Below are positions 46,881 through 60,416 of a stretch of DNA of 64,000 nt, one piece after another. Source of the stretch: Castanea sativa (Eukaryota > Streptophyta > Magnoliopsida > Fagales > Fagaceae); NCBI RefSeq assembly GCF_040712315.1, contig NC_134014.1, forward strand, positions 10,138,244 through 10,202,243, written 5' to 3'. Position 1 is the first letter of the stretch; each line of letters begins with the position of its first letter. The notes beneath the pieces were generated by a model. That model had not been told where the DNA came from. It was given only the letters and a program-made list of their open reading frames with translations, and ran no database searches. The position numbers and the translations under genes were made by a program.

Positions 46881-49800
46881 ATAATTATCATTCAAATTCC
46901 AACATTTACTAAAAGATGAAAACATAACATAAAAAAAATTACAAACGATGAAACTTTTGTACATATGGTGTACCTACCACCTACCTTGGTTGCTGCCTAA
47001 TTGGTTGGTAGGATTTTCAGGCTTTCTTGCTTTGGAGAGGGTTGTAAAAGATGCAAAGGCAGTTGGGTAAGGACTCTTTGTTAGGTAAAAATTAAAATTA
47101 TCAGAGAAAGAAATGCAATCTTCTAGTGAATTTATGAGTTATGGCCTCTTGAATGGCAAATGGGGCACTACACTTAAGAGAAATTGAGACCCCAGTGCTT
47201 AGGTTCAGACAAAATTATTGATCGGATCCCATTTTCATGTGTTCAAGACGTATATTAACCTTTTTAAAAGATAATGACATTTTTTATTTTTCGTAGAAAA
47301 CAGTCAAGTGGGATAATGGCCACTTACTTATAAACTAGGGACACTATGGTTTAGGTTCAGACAGAATTATTAAATGTCACTTGTCAGGCGATGGGATCTC
47401 AACATCAAGCGTGAGACCTTGAACAGGTTTATTATTACTACTATTTTATAATATTATACCAATAAGTGTGTTTTAGGACAAATTAAATTTTAGATTTCTT
47501 GATTCTCAAAAAAAAAAAAAAAAAAATTTCAATTTTCAATAATCCAGAGTCATATAATTTAATTAGCATCTTAAGATTGTTACAAATAAGTGTATATGGT
47601 TCAAATGAATCAGATCCTTTCTCCAATTATCAAATTTTTAAGTCAAACTCTAAAACTTAAGGTTGTTACTTGTTATAAATTAAATCATACATTTCTATTT
47701 AATTTTAAGTTGAACTCTGAATTTTTAAAGTCGTATCAATGTAAACCATCTATCAAATCTGAAAATCATAACCCCAAATCAAACTCTAAAAAGTTAAATG
47801 ATTTTAAAATTTTAATACTAAATTAGAAACTGGTTAAATTATAAAGTCTACTTTATATCAATTTTAACATTATAATTACCTTTTGAAACTTTTTTTTTTT
47901 TGAGGGGAACCTTTTGAAACTATAAGGTGTAATTTGAAACCAACTCTAAAATATAAGGTTTAAAATGCGTATGCCCAATAGTTGAATATGTGTTCTTAAG
48001 ACACCCATTAATGGAGAAACAAATTTAACAATAATAACATGTATTAATGTTGGGGGATTTTTTTTTTTTTTTTAGAAGAGATGTTGGGGAACTTAGTGGT
48101 GTCATTATATTACATCAAATATTAAATGGAAACCCTACGCAAAACTGACCTCAAGATAAGGGGACAGCATTACCTAAGAAAAAGGGGGGCTTGAGTCTTA
48201 AGTTTAACCATGGCCAGTATTAATTAAATATTTATAAGTCAAGCTTCTTCTAGCAGGCCACCTACAACTTATAATGCTTTTTTTTTTTTTGGCTAAAATT
48301 ATAAAATAATGTGCTAATAATATAAAAAGACAAAGTTATACATCAGAAAGTATTTATATAAGACTGGCTCATCTTATCTTTTAATTAAACATGTTGTAGG
48401 CATTCTTGATTTTTTTTGCTTGAGTCGAAGAGAATTCTTATTTCTTAGAACAAACTCTTTAGTTTGATATGATTTCATCTTTTATTTAATGAAATTTATA
48501 GTCTTTAAAAAAAAAAAAGTATTTATAAGAAATTTAGCCTAATAATATTCTAGTCTTAGTAAGACTAGGTAATTTATCCTAGCCTTACAACACCTATGGA
48601 CTCCAAGGGTTCTAATATATATCTCAAAGTATACAGATTAGGTCCAATGCTTTCAGTGCACTGGATTCGGTCGGATAGTGACATGTGTCCAAAAATAGAT
48701 ACGTGTCACAATCCCAACGAATCCAGTACCACTGGACACTAGACTCAAACCTCCCCCTATTCCAAATTTCCTCAAACATAAGGTGGGCAAATGGTATAAA
48801 TGAGTTTTCCAATGCCAATGCCCTAGCACTGAAACTCTAGAAGGAACATTATCTTTAAACTTTATGATAGGAGTAGTTTTTAGTAGCATCATATGGTTCT
48901 TAACTTTTGAGGATGCAAAAATCAATTGCAAGTCACTGCCCGAGCTAGGTTCTAAAGGACAATCTTAAACAATCATAAATTATTTTCGCAATCATATTTT
49001 TAAAAGAATACAAGAAAATGTCGGCAGGGGTTGTTATTTTGGGGAAAATTCCTTTTGACAACAGTACTACAGTAGATCCAAACTGTAAAATATTTTGTTT
49101 CATCTTTAAAATAAAATGTCACATTGTTTTTGTCTCGGTTGATGAGTCCAAGGGTCCGTCTTCCTCTATGAGACATATTAAACAAATTAATATAGTTTCC
49201 AGAAGAAGCAATGATATTGTTTTCTATGAAATAGTTGGGAAAAATAAACGCCAAGAAATTATTAAAATTCGCTCATGAATTTTGCACCTTGAATGCTTCG
49301 AAGAGTTTAGGTAGCACATGCATTTCACAATTCAGAGATTCACATAATTAAATACACAAATCGGAACCAAACAGTAAAATTATAGGCCACAAAAGCTTAT
49401 TATTAATGAGTCGTTCATAATAATATTAATGAAGTTTCCTAGAATATGTAGCTGGTAGCAGCCTGATATTTTGAATAAAGAAAATTTTTGAAGTTCTTCA
49501 TGTCAACTGAATCGAATCAATCCAGAAATTAGCTATCCTTAAGTGCTAAACAGGCGTAAGTGAACTTTATTTTATTAAATTACTAATTAATTTCTTCTTT
49601 CTTTGAGCATCTTTTAGTATTGAAATTCAATTTATTTTTATTTGGGAATCATTAGTCTTCTCAATACCATGAACAGAAATATGAGAAGGAGAGTTTTGGC
49701 ATGAATATATTCGCTGATGATTGGCAGCATCACCAATATATTCCTTGATTGGAAGCATCAACCTTGCACTATTACACTTGGACTTGTCTTCGTGGAAAAT

Positions 49801-51131
49801 TATGAATTCATATTTTATGGTTCAAATTGAATAATACAAATAGAAATGTTCATCCTTACAATAAGCTGATTTTTGGGAGAGTTTTCCCATTGCAACGCCC
49901 CCATGGGCTTCCCTAAAATGCAAACCGCCTCCATACTGGTGGAGGAGAAAGGCTGAGTCACACCAATGTCAGATCGTTGGGTCAACAAACAACAATTTGA
50001 TCGGTGGCTCAACCAGCGAGCAAAAAGATGTGAGAGGCGCAAAGTAACGACAACAAAGATACATCCGATGATTTACGTGAAAAATTATTTTCTTTTAAAT
50101 AAAAAAAATATGAGGTTAATTTCGAATAATTTTACTATATTAAATAAATATTTCACCCCCCAAAACAATAAATAAAATTTTTTTTATTATTTTTGGTTAC
50201 TGCTTTTTTCCTCACCGTTATCTCTCATAATTTTCTCTTGCTCTCAGTCTCTCTGGGACTACCTCATTTACTCACGGGCCGAATGGCCTCATTTATTTAT
50301 TCTTCAACTTTTCTTCTTTTCTTCTCTAGCTTGTAGTACACGCACAAGACAAAGATACATTTTTCAAAAATAGGGCTTGACTTTTGCACATAAAATCTGA
50401 TTTCATTTGACAAGCTTTCTATTACAAGCTCATTTAATGAGCTTTGACAAAGGGTATGGACTGGACTTGTGGGTGTCGGCACCCAACATTTAGAGGTAAT
50501 CGCATCAATTATGAGGGTGACTAGTGAGGGCTTCTAAAATCGTTTAATTTTTTATTTTAATTCCTCTAAACAAAACAACATGGCTTTATATTAATTTTTT
50601 CCCATTATTTTGTTTGAATGAAATCATGTTGTTTTATGTTATTTATAGGGGAAAATAGACAACGCCATTTAAGCATAATTTATTTTTTATTATATATAAT
50701 ATATCAGTGCGATTCGCTATTAGCTGCTTTTCAAATCCCATGAGTGACAGATAGCTTAAATCGCTAATGTCGATTGTGGGAGAAAATCCAGCCGATGGGC
50801 AAGTCAAAACTAGTTAGAAACAACCTAAGCTAGTCAGCTTGGCATGGTCTTAGTAAGTTTTGTTAGCTCTGGTCGGCAATCAAACTCCCTTTAATTATAA
50901 ATCTAAATGTGTCATTTAAAATTTTTAAAATGACATGAAACTGTGTGCACCATTAAATACGGAATGTAAAATCTTAACCATAAAATGCAAAGATTTTACT
51001 TTCACTTGACTGAACTGAAGAGGATGCTTGTCCATAAGTTACGTATGCAAGAAAGAAAAGGAAAATTTGAAAGCAAAACATAATCAATGCTACAGGAAAA
51101 TGAATGTTTAAAAGAGTTTTATTGATCAATC
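46881..51131. other. Long intergenic region, no gene supported
   Basis: Several poly(T/A) runs. A small inverted repeat pairs CACTGGATTCG (48658-48668) with CGAATCCAGT (48719-48728), and may mark a short transposon end. Candidate frames at 48624-49278 and 49815-50482 lack recognisable domains. Confidence 0.55.
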
Positions 51132-51611
51132 TCACCCGCCATAATCGCACATAGAATAGGAGCACCTAGATTGTCCAGGACACACCTCGAAACAAGACCC
51201 ACAGTGTTGTGGATCATTTTGTACATCAATACACTTCCCATCACAGCACAAAAGCCCATAAGCACATGCCAAACCGCAAGCTCCACAATGGTTCCTATCC
51301 CTCATGGTATCCTTGCAAAACTTTTGGAAACAACATGTGGTACCACCCCAAGGGTTCTTCTCTCGGTCTAAGCACACACTTGGGTCATTGGCACAGGACA
51401 GTACCCTTTGCCTTCCCCTTAAAGCAGAACGGAAAAAGTTCAAGTGAGTTGGAGCATCTGAGCGTTGCAAACCAGTTTGGTGGGTTGCAGAAACCACATT
51501 GGAAGTAACTATTAACACCAAGAGGATGAAGGGCCAATAATAGCAGTATATAGTGGCATTGAATAGGTAGAGATTACCAGCATTTTTGGTTTTGAAGTAT
51601 GCCAAAACCAT
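51132..51611 (-). CDS. STIG1-like secreted cysteine-rich protein
   Basis: A single-exon protein of 159 residues. A hydrophobic signal-like segment is at about 24-41, then a variable stretch and a cysteine-rich domain from C73 with 16 cysteines. Diagnostic spacings are CC at 93-94, CGACGLAC at 109-116, CC.GKC at 122-127 and HCGSCFEVC at 136-144, as in Stigma-specific protein 1 (STIG1) and relatives. Family members are apoplastic; the tobacco and tomato proteins act in stigma exudate and pollen tube growth, while other members have varied roles. The only N-terminal Met in frame is residue 1, and it precedes an unusually long 23-residue stretch before the hydrophobic core, so the start is fairly but not fully certain. 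No close paralogue lies in the window. Confidence 0.92.
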   Translation of the reverse strand: MVLAYFKTKNAGNLYLFNATIYCYYWPFILLVLIVTSNVVSATHQTGLQRSDAPTHLNFFRSALRGRQRVLSCANDPSVCLDREKNPWGGTTCCFQKFCKDTMRDRNHCGACGLACAYGLLCCDGKCIDVQNDPQHCGSCFEVCPGQSRCSYSMCDYGG

Positions 51612-53774
51612 GGAACTTTACATAACAAGCTCAAGCACATGAGATTTGTAGCTTATCGAATGAGAAAGACTTCCTGGGTTATGAAAGCATCAAAGAAGAC
51701 ATGCACTTCACTATTCAATTGGTATTTGTTTTGGTTGGTGAGCTTTGTCAAAAATGTAACATTAAAACGCACCCAATACGTGGAGTATCAACCTAACATC
51801 TCTCAAACTATTATTGAGTAGATAAGTGAAACAGACATGAATATGACTAGGGGAAACATGAATAATTGAATTCATGTCTTCAATATGTTGGTCAATGAGA
51901 TTCTTTCAACTAATCATTTTTCAATGAACTCAAAATTGAAAGTGTGTCCAAGATCACAGAATAATCATTTTCTTTAATGGATTGAAAAAATAGTTTAGGT
52001 ACTACATAATAAGTAAGTGTCAACTGTTGAACTTATCTTTTTTCTCTTTTCCTCTTGTGAAGGGAGAACTAGGGAGGGGGTGAGGGGAGACTTGTTTAAG
52101 TTGTCTGCAAACTAGTTTTTCTCGTATCACAAGAAGAAAATGCTAAAACTACTACTACTAATTTTACTCTAAAAAGTTCATAAATTAACATGATTAGTGT
52201 TACATCAATAATATAATAAATAAAATTTTGAATTACTTCTTTTGTTTTTGTGTTATAAAATGGATAAATTAATTTGTAAAACTAATGTAGTAAATATTGT
52301 AATACCTATAGCATTGCTTATCATAAGAACTTTGAGATAGAGTTTCAGATACTGGAAATTGCTGCCGTAACTAGGCTGAGCTAGTATATGTCTGTAAGAA
52401 TGTAGTATTTTCTAATCGAGTAAACTCCCCTAGCTAGTAGTTCACCTATAGTTCACATAAACTGTATGAAATTGTAAACAGAAGAAATACAACACATCCT
52501 GGCCAAGCAATAGACAAACTTCAGCCTCTCTATGTTATTGACAAAGCTAGAGACAACTGGAAAGGGAAAGAACCTGTAGATATTTCATAATTACTATGCA
52601 CTTGACAAAGCTACTATTTCATGAAGAAGCACTGTGGTGCAGAGCCCAATATTAAAGACTAGCACCTCAAGGTGCAACCTATTAATTATTTAATTCAGCA
52701 AAAAAAAACCTATTAATTATTTAGATGTCATTGATAATTAACCATAGATGATAGGAAAAAGGCCTAGTCCCTGGATGGAAGAAAAAAAGTTGCTGGCAGG
52801 CTCCATTTTCCTAAATCAATCATTCTATCTAGATTAAAGTAGCAAAAGATTTTCAAACCTTACAAAGATTAAAGTAGCAAAAGTGTTTCAAACCTTACAG
52901 AGGAAGATAAGCAAGTCGTATTAAGCATTAATGTGAATGTACATATATTAAGTGCCATGTCTTTCCCCAAAGAAGCAAACAAAAAGAGATCAAGTCACTA
53001 AAAATCATACCAAATTCCATGAAACTATTACTGGAAAACTAATTAATTATTAATAAATTGTGTTCCTCTTTGTATATGCTCTTTTTCTTTCTTTCTTTTC
53101 TGTGGGGGCACTGCCACAGAAGTGCCATTCCATGTTAAACTGAGATCGAAGTGCAATATTAATGTTCTCCAAAACAACGATGAGAAATGAAGTATAATTT
53201 GCTAATAAATTACTAATAATTTCAGTATAAGTTAACGATTATGGACTATTTCTGACTAGATAATTATATATTCCGTGCCTCAAGCATAGTTATCTTATTG
53301 ATTTTATTATAAATTTGGTTTTAATAGTAAACTGAAAACTTATTGATTTATTTTTTTCTTAAAAAAAAAAAAATTTAACCATTGGTTTGGTACTGTTGTG
53401 ATAACTATGACACCAAGTGGCTCATCAAAACAAACCAAACAGGACAGGACAGGACAGCCATCTTTGACAAGATTGGAAAATACCCAAGTAGCCTCATGTT
53501 TCTGCATATTGCTTTAAAAAAAAATTGTCACATGTTTGGCCCTACTGTTCCAACAAATACTTTGTATGTATTTTTTAGAAATACGGTAAGAGAAAAAGTT
53601 GGTGTAATGTTGTTTAAATATTGAAAACTATTAAACAATTGTAACAAATGAACTCACTCACTGTAGTTCGTCCAAAACATAAAACCGTATCACCTTACTT
53701 TGTTTTTGTTATTCCAACTTCCAAGTCCTAAGAAATTTCTCTACTCTGGCTGGGTGTGGATGATATATATATAT

Positions 53775-53810
<36 letters not shown>

Positions 53811-55436
53811 CCGTTCATCTCGTACTAGGTGCGTGTAGAACCGTAGAGTATGTCCAGGGTACATCCGTGATTCTGCTCTAGGTGGGAGGGCATTGTCGTA
53901 ATCTTGTCAAAGAACTGGGATAGTGATGACATGTTCTCTTTTAAAAGAAAGATTGTGAGCATCTCAAATTGCAAAAGGGAAGTGTGATCATAATTTATTA
54001 AAAAAAAAAGGGAAGTGTGATGATAAAATAACATTCATTGATCATGGGTTCCAGCCAATCAATTCGCAGCATCTTCACGACCATAGAAAAATGAATCATA
54101 GTCTCATCATAATCGTCAAATGGTCGTAAACAATCAATAAATAAAAATAAGTGTTATATTTTGTTTTCTACCTTTTTTATTTCTTAATTTCTAATGCTCA
54201 TTGAGAGGTCAATGGCGGAGGAAAGAGAGCCAGGCATAAAATTGCTAGTCCATGTGGACTGTTTCGGTGTTATACCGTTAAATAAAAAATTCATTTGGTT
54301 TCCCATCCAAAAAAAAAATCATTGGACCTTGGTTCTAGTGTTTTTGGGGCCCTTTTTATTTTGACAGCCCAAGACAATTGGACCCATGAAAGGAAAAGAA
54401 AAATAGCATCCCATTGAGAGTGCCTGCCAAGTGGACTTGGTCCCATGACTTTTGTCTTTCTCTCTCCATGTGATCAAAGCCCATGAGAAATTTGGGGAGT
54501 TGTGAATTGGAGGGTAATAGAGGAATTTTCTTCATATATCTTTGGTCTCAAAAGACATGCTTACAAATGAGTTTGGGAGCTTTTGTCAGAAACATGACAT
54601 GAATGGTGCACTATGCACAAGCGAGTATCTTAAGAGATTATCTCATGAAAAATTTCTCTCTAAGCATTTGTAAGTCTCACATGCCATGAGAGGGTGGTTT
54701 CACAAAATATGCTCTCTTATCAAATCTTAATTTTACAATAACTGTCAGCTCAATTACTAATAATGCAAAATGACACAATCTCACAAATTTAGCAGTTTCA
54801 AGAAACGCCAGTCTTTTCAGAAAAACAAATCAAATAAGATTAGTTCAACATGATTTCCCTAATTGGTAACCAAATTAGCTCGCTTTGCCACTAATCCCAC
54901 TACTCAAAGCTCCAATTCCCCCAAAATCCATTAAGAAAAAACAATCCTCAGGGTTTATACATACCCTTGAGTTGTTATAAGAGCACATCAAGCTTGAGTA
55001 TTAAATCAGTTCACCTAATCTCAAAACTCTTGTTAGTTCTTCACAAAAGCCCTTAGTATCACGTTCAATAGTTGGTAAAATGAGTTTGCTTTGTGTCTAT
55101 TAGCATGAGCAGGATACCATCTTTCTCCCTTCTCACCCAGTCCCAAATTTGCCATCCTTTATGACTTTAAATGCAAATTAATTAATTGGTGTTTGTTCTC
55201 ATCCTTAATTTCTTTGTAGGATAATAGTTTATGTGCAGTTCCAAGACGCACCGCTAGTGTTCATCACCCTCTGTGTTGACACAAGTAGCAAAATTGACTC
55301 CCCGACTTGAACCCATGTCCAAGGGGCAAGCCAATAAAAAATTGACATGTAACAAGGCAACAAATTGATCCCAAAATTATAACAATAGTAATAATTATTA
55401 TACATGAAAATAATATGTGACATTGTGATTTGTGAC
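51612..55436. other. Intergenic region, upstream of STIG1-like gene
   Basis: Promoter side of the minus-strand STIG1-like gene at its start. Holds a 36-bp tandem duplication (AGATTAAAGTAGCAAAAG at about 52834 and 52867) and an AT microsatellite. No protein gene supported. Confidence 0.6.
53761..53808 (+). repeat. (AT)n microsatellite
   Basis: About 48 bases of alternating AT with one GA interruption. Confidence 0.95.
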
Positions 55437-56003
55437 TGTAACGACCTAAAGAAAAGCGCTAGCCACATCTGCGTTATACCTCAAAAGGACTAGCCACAAT
55501 TGAGGCTCCTTGTAGTTGTTAATAAAGCCTAGATCTACTCAATAAATACCCGATGTGGGACTCATCACACACCCACACACATCACACAATCAATCAAATT
55601 GGAGCATCTCAATCTCCTCTACTTAAATCTCTAACGTCCTCGTTAGAGCCCACTTTGTGGGGTAATGTCTCTGAGCCCACACGGAGTTACTGAGTCGGCT
55701 TTGATACCATATGTAACGACCTAAGGAAAAATGCTAGCCACATCTGCGCTATACCTCAAAAGGACTAGTCACAATTGAGGCTTCTTGCAGTTGTTATTAA
55801 AGTCTAGTTCAACCTAATAAATACCCGATGTGATGCTCCAATATGATTGATTGTGTGATGTGTGTGGGTGTGTGATGAGTCCCACATTGGGTATTTATTA
55901 GGTTGAATTGGACTTTATTAACAACTGCAAAGAGCCTCAATTGTGACTAGTCTTTTTGAGATATAGCGCAGATGTGGCTAGCGCTTTTTCTTAGGTTGTT
56001 ACA
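55437..56003. mobile_element. TRIM retrotransposon with inverted extra LTR (palindromic)
   Basis: Three TRIM LTR copies. Minus-strand LTR 55437-55611, a 100-bp internal region 55612-55711 holding a reverse-complement primer site (TTGATACCAT at 55701), and a truncated minus-strand LTR from 55712 that breaks near 55830 at CCCGATGTG. A complete plus-strand LTR (55829-56003) follows with no spacer. Ends are TGT...ACA and LTR length is 175 bp. No coding capacity. Confidence 0.9.
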
Positions 56004-57547
56004 TATGTGTGACAGTCATTGTCCCACACCCCATGGTACATTTGGGTAAGCTCATGGGTACCACTAGCTCGAACTGGAGCTCGGAGACCCCCATTGTTTT
56101 GGGTATCAGAATCAATTCATAGTCAAACTATCCATAATCATATATATGAAATCATAATTTCTAACAAAAATATATCTTATTCAAATGCATATACATATAA
56201 TCATATATTCAATATTTCAATACATTTGTGATATTTCTATATTCCTTACTTTAAATCAATATAGCTAAAAAAAACAATTAAATAAAATAAATCTTATATT
56301 TAATGCTCACATATATTTGTGGAAATTCTTTATTCTTTACGTTGAATCAGTACAGCTAAAAACAATTAATGAAAACACATCATATATTCAGTAACCAGAT
56401 ATATTTGTAATAATTCTTTACTTGAAATTAGTGATACAATAGAAATAAAATTGTAACAATTATAAACAAATTTTTAGTAGTTAAAAATACATTAATATAA
56501 GCAAAATAAAACCCAATTAGGATAAGGTTACTTACCTCCAAAAGCTATTCCAAAAGAAACTTTTTCTTAACAAATCCTCTAAAATCCTTAGATATCACCT
56601 AAAACAATTTTCAAATATTTTTACTTAATAATTAAATAATTTAAGAAGAACTTATAATGGTACCCGACCAGATAGAGAGACTCCTAAAAATATCTCATAA
56701 CTATCCACTGTTATCTCACACCAAAAAAATCCACCTATTCATATCATATATTTTCTTTACTTTCTACTAAAAATAGTTTCCTAGGGATATAGACTATAGA
56801 ATACCTATAAAGTCAAAAACCAATTTATAATAAAAAACACCACTTGAACACAATTACATTTACACCTTTCCTTCTTTTTCTTTTTTTTCTTTTTCTTTGC
56901 CACCTGCCTCCATTATCATCTCAAAATCTCATGCCACTTGCCAACTCCAAGTACAGTTAGGCACATGGCCTTACGAGGAAAAACAACCTTTTTTTTTCCC
57001 ATCAAATCCACTACTTTGGCACTGTTCCTGAAAGAAAGGCTGCGCAAAACACCTAACATTTTAAGAAAATATGTGGCTTCTCTCTACGCTTAACACACGA
57101 AAGTATAGAAAGAGATTAAGTTACTGGACAGAGAAAAATCTATAGTAACAGCGTCTAGTTTACCAAAAAATGAATCCAAACTTTTCTTTGTTTGCATCAT
57201 TAAAACTCTCAAGTAATTAAATAGTTTCACTATTGGCCAAAACACCCACATAAGAAAATATTCTAATAACACATAAAATCTAAATTTGACAAAAGAACAA
57301 GATTTCTTAAGCTCTTACCTCAAGGACGTAGTCAATCATTTTCTACTTCAGTCCTTTGGGTAGTCTCCTCTCTCAAAATATCTCTCCATATATGTTGACC
57401 TTTAATAAGCTTATATATAGTTAGGGTTTCAACCTTATTTTCTAAAAACTCCTTTATAATTAGAAATTATAAAATTGGCCCCACAAAGAAAATTACTTAA
57501 ATACCCCTCCTTTTAAATCTTTTTTTTTTCGGGCATTACAATCAAAT
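56004..57547. other. Region between TRIM clusters, no gene found
   Basis: AT-rich sequence with short repeats such as CATATATTTGTG-like tracts at 56210-56410. No supported gene, RNA or further element. Confidence 0.55.
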
Positions 57548-58230
57548 TGTGATGCCCCAATTTGATTGATTGTGTGATGTGTGTGGGTGTGTGATAAGTC
57601 TCACATCGGGTATTTACTGAGTTGAACTAGGCTTTATTAACAACTGCAAGGAGTCTTAATCGTGACTAGTCCTTTTGAGGTATAGCGCAGATGTGGCTAG
57701 CGCTTTTCCTTGGGTCGTTACATATGGTATCAGAGCCGGCCCGGTAATCCCGCGTGGGATCGAATACACTATCCCACAAAGTGGGCCTTAACGAGGACGT
57801 TAGAGATTTAAGTGTGGGAGATTGTGATGCCCCAATTTGATTGATTGTGTGATGTGTGTAGGTGTGTGATGAGTCCCACATCAGGTATTTACTGGGTTGA
57901 ACTGAGCTTTATTAACAGCGCAGATGTGGCTAGCGCTTTTCCTTGGGTCGTTACATATGGTATCAGAGCCGGCCCGGTAATCCCGCGTGGGATCGAATAC
58001 ACTATCCCACAAAGTGGGCCTTAACGAGGACGTTAGAGATTTAAGTGTGGGAGATTGTGATGCCCCAATTTGATTGATTGTGTGATGTGTGTGGGTGTGT
58101 GATGAGTCCCACATCAGGTATTTACTGGGTTGAACTGAGCTTTATTAACAACTGTAGGGAGCCTCAATTGTGACTAGTCCTTTTAAGGTATAGTACAGAT
58201 GTAACTAGAGCTTTTCCTTGTGTCATTATA
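57548..58230 (+). mobile_element. TRIM retrotransposon array, LTR-int-LTR-int-LTR
   Basis: LTR1 57548-57722 (175 bp), internal 57723-57822, LTR2 57823-57955 (133 bp, with one 42-bp internal deletion), internal 57956-58055, LTR3 58056-58230. Each internal region is 100 bp, starts TATGGTATCAGAGCCGGCCC (Met-tRNA primer site) and ends in the purine tract GTGGGAGA. No protein is encoded; the short frames across the array are chance. No TSD was identified at the outer edges. Confidence 0.95.
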
Positions 58231-60378
58231 GTGACCAGTCACTACTAAAATGCCAGTTAAAAAATCTAGCTCTGGAATCATGGATGAGGCCCCTGAACTT
58301 GATATGGTTATGTATGGGAAAAAAAATCATCAAGGAAAATTTTAAATTCCAATTTAAACATTGAAAATTAGTATTCTAATTTCTAAGATAGCTTAAACAC
58401 TTTTAAACTCATATCCTTACTTATTCCTTCTTCTTCTTTTTTAATAAAATATTCTTATTAATTTATATAATATCTAAGAGTTTAAGCGTAATTGTTACTA
58501 TCCTATTTTTGAGTCACATCAACGTAACACTTCAATTAATTTTGGTTCATTCAGTTCATTTTGGATCATTTCTATCCATTTGCTTCTCCTTAGTCTATTT
58601 GGTCCACTTCAGTACATTTGATCCACTTCAGTGATGATTTGGGAGGAGATCGAGGGCGAGGTTTGTGTAAAAAGATGAAATGCTTTATTGACAACTATAT
58701 TACATTCTTAGCGTAATGTTGGTAAGTTCTTGATAAAAGATGAATCATTTATGAGAAATACTTGAAACAAATTTTAACCACACATTATATTATTTACAAA
58801 ATATCTCTCATTATATAGTAATTGAATGTAAAATGCATCATATATTTCCTTTAAAAAATACTTACAAAATTTATACACTTTCAAATTACAAATTTAGATA
58901 GCTTAATTTAGAAAATATAAATATTATATCAACTATATTTTGCTAGAAAATAATATCGGTATAAAAAGAGTTTGGGACAAACACACATAAATCTCAAATA
59001 CTATTTTCATTTTTCTCTAAATAAAAAAATAAATGGTCAATTTTTTTCTGAGCATCGCACATGTCTACAACTAGTTCCTTAATAGCCTGTGACTTTTTTT
59101 TTTTTTTTCCCCTTTTTTGTGAGCAAAATAGCCTGTGACTTAGTCGACAATATTCTTACTTAAAACTGCTTTAAGGTCAATTCTATATGCAAAAGGTGTA
59201 GGCTCACTGATCACTATCCCATGACATTGGCTTCTCAACTCTTCAACTACCATATAAAACTGAATTTCTTCTCTAGAATTCAACTGGTAGTGAACGTCAT
59301 TGTTATATGCACAATGATTGAATCAATAATGAGAAAAGAAAAAGATCATGGACGGCAATAGAATTAGCTCGCTCGTGATCTCTTTTTTCCTATAACATAT
59401 GCTTGAAATGACCTATTGAGCTCATGGCTTTGGTAACAGCAATCATTTTTAGAATTATATAGGGAGATGCGATTCACTGAATTTCCATGAATGTGATAAG
59501 AAGTTCAACGAAAATACATATTGTGGACGACAATGGACACGGTCCCAACTGACATTGCCTACTGGGCCAGGACTCATCAGCACTGAATATTACGATACAA
59601 AGTTGCCAGGCAAGTCACGGTCCAAAATATACATTAATGTGGACCCTGATTCTCAGCCAGCAGACACATATATATATTATACAAAATCTTGCCTCTAAAT
59701 GATTCATAAACCTTCAACTACTATTAAAAAACATGATCAATATCAATATATTATTATAAAAAATACATATATACTTGTGCCAATGCTTCTTCAGTTCTTC
59801 TTGTTCTTTACTTTTGTTGTTTTGGTTTTCTTTAAATCTTGCATGCTTCGGCATGTAATAAGTGGGTTCTGTTCACGAACATGATTTGAATGTTTAGAAG
59901 AACTCCATGCTGTTTAATAGTTGATCACCAAATAATTTGTTTTCTCTTTATTTTATTGTTATTATTATTATTATTATTTGGATTGCAGGCTTCATGTGAT
60001 GTGATTTAGATATATTATTCCCTCGTTGAAAACATTGTAAACTTCATAATAGTCTGCCCGTGACAGACAAGGGTCCAATCCATCTGAGTAATGTGCCTAC
60101 ACTATTCAACCATCAGCTTATATAGTATCAAAAGCTAATAATATTTAATGTAACCTTGATAGAATATCTATGTAATCTTTGTAGAAAATCTAGCTTACGG
60201 CCCAGAATCTAGAGATAAGCTTATGAATTTTTCAGGAAAAGGATGACAAGAAAAGAAAGAGACATCGATAATAAGATGAGTAAGTTTGTGACTAATACAC
60301 CAAATACAGCACTTAACACTCCCCCCTTCCTCACAGATACAGAAGATTTTTAATAAAATAATGGTTTTCACCTTTCCG

Positions 60379-60416
<38 letters not shown>

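Noticed and set aside
48624..49278. Several overlapping frames of 64-92 codons
   Set aside because: Open on both strands, no motif, no splice partners; likely chance.
57666..58114. Two near-identical minus-strand frames of 71-77 codons
   Set aside because: They are LTR and internal sequence of the TRIM array, not genes.
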